From Vicinamibacterales bacterium (lineage in GTDB: Bacteria > Acidobacteriota > Vicinamibacteria > Vicinamibacterales > UBA8438), in the NCBI GenBank assembly GCA_958296065.1, contig CATQHX010000047.1:1-33405 (forward strand): DNA of 33,405 nucleotides. Direction: 5' to 3'. Shown piece by piece: positions 33,043 to 33,405 of the stretch. The stretch's first letter is position 1. Each line of letters begins with the position of its first letter. Below the pieces are notes generated by a model. That model searched no databases and was not told the DNA's origin. It worked only from the letters and a program-made list of their open reading frames with translations. Both the position numbers and the translations under genes were made by a program.

Positions 33043-33405
33043 ATGCCGCACCGCATCGCCCGCGTCGTGCTCGCCGTGGCGCTAGCGTCGTCCGGCGTTT
33101 CCGCGCCGTTCATGCACGTGCACGCGCACGGTTCCGCCCACCCGGTGTCGTCGCACGGAGACGGGATCGACGAGCATTGCGCGCACCATCATTCCGCGGG
33201 CGCGCACTGGCACCCGGCCGGGAATGCCGCTCCCCACAGCGGCACTGCTCTGGCCGCGGCGGGGGTCGGGCACCGGCACGCCGCGGTGGTGGTGTCAGCG
33301 GCCGCCATCGAGAGCTCACCCCTGGACATCGGCCAGTCTTTCGCGCCGCTCGATGCGCCGGAGAGCGGCATGTTGTCCGACCCGTCCGGTGCGCGCGCAC
33401 CGGTC
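33043..33405 (+). CDS. Histidine-rich exported protein, cut by window end
   Basis: The frame stays open from ATG 33043 to the window end (121 codons, no stop). AAGGA lies 9 bases and AGGAG 3 bases upstream. A signal peptide (IARVVLAVALASSGVSAPF) is followed by a stretch with fifteen histidines in the first 85 residues (HVHAHGSAHPVSSHG, HCAHHHSAGAHWHP). Such sequences usually bind zinc, copper or nickel in the periplasm. A possible promoter is TTGCGG (32901) and TATAGT (32922) with a short 15-base spacer. The C-terminal half is missing, so the family cannot be set. Confidence 0.7.
   Translation, partial: MPHRIARVVLAVALASSGVSAPFMHVHAHGSAHPVSSHGDGIDEHCAHHHSAGAHWHPAGNAAPHSGTALAAAGVGHRHAAVVVSAAAIESSPLDIGQSFAPLDAPESGMLSDPSGARAPV

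Overview
The window is a GC-rich, gene-dense bacterial chromosome segment with no rRNA, tRNA, phage or transposase gene visible. Several families here are typical of soil or marine Acidobacteriota, especially Vicinamibacteria-like genomes: tandem secreted PQQ-type beta-propeller proteins, an M28 peptidase with PA and PDZ domains, a DUF5916 outer-membrane-type protein, a DUF6787-like small membrane protein, and many signal peptides ending in A-x-A followed by Q. This taxonomic guess is inference from gene content. No marker gene is present to prove it.

Left part (1-4.8 kb): two tandem secreted cyclophilin-type peptidyl-prolyl isomerases lie on the minus strand. The downstream one carries two apparent one-base frameshifts. 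Divergent from them is a 1122-residue protein with several DUF349 domains and an in-frame 69-bp tandem repeat. 4.9-9.3 kb is a signalling block. A STAS anti-sigma antagonist and a receiver-SpoIIE (PP2C-type) phosphatase lie on the plus strand. Convergent to them on the minus strand are a hybrid PAS-histidine kinase-receiver-HPt protein and a receiver-RsbW-type anti-sigma kinase. Together these form a complete partner-switching circuit with a phosphorelay input. The phosphatase's receiver lacks the phosphoacceptor aspartate.

Middle part (9.5-24.1 kb): a full-length Lhr-type helicase; a small secreted beta-propeller-like protein; an M28 metallopeptidase; a CNHC thioredoxin-fold protein; two translationally coupled secreted PQQ-like beta-propeller proteins; a divergent set of very small coupled membrane-protein genes behind a candidate promoter and palindrome; a HupE/UreJ-type membrane protein; a 200-bp hairpin-rich intergenic element; a small PDZ protein; and an OsmC/Ohr peroxidase. 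Most of these are envelope, protein-quality or oxidative-stress functions.

Right part (24.4-33.4 kb): this looks more accessory. It holds a RelBE/ParDE-type toxin-antitoxin pair, a Zn/Cd/Pb-type P1B ATPase with a non-canonical phosphorylation loop and a leader full of repeats, and a two-gene AAA ATPase plus TOPRIM-like nuclease operon. That operon resembles a split OLD-family (PARIS-like) defence module and is the best candidate for a poorly described system in this window. After it come a fusion of a TolB-N-like domain to a DUF5916 barrel, a small secreted protein, and the start of a histidine-rich secreted protein that runs off the window end.
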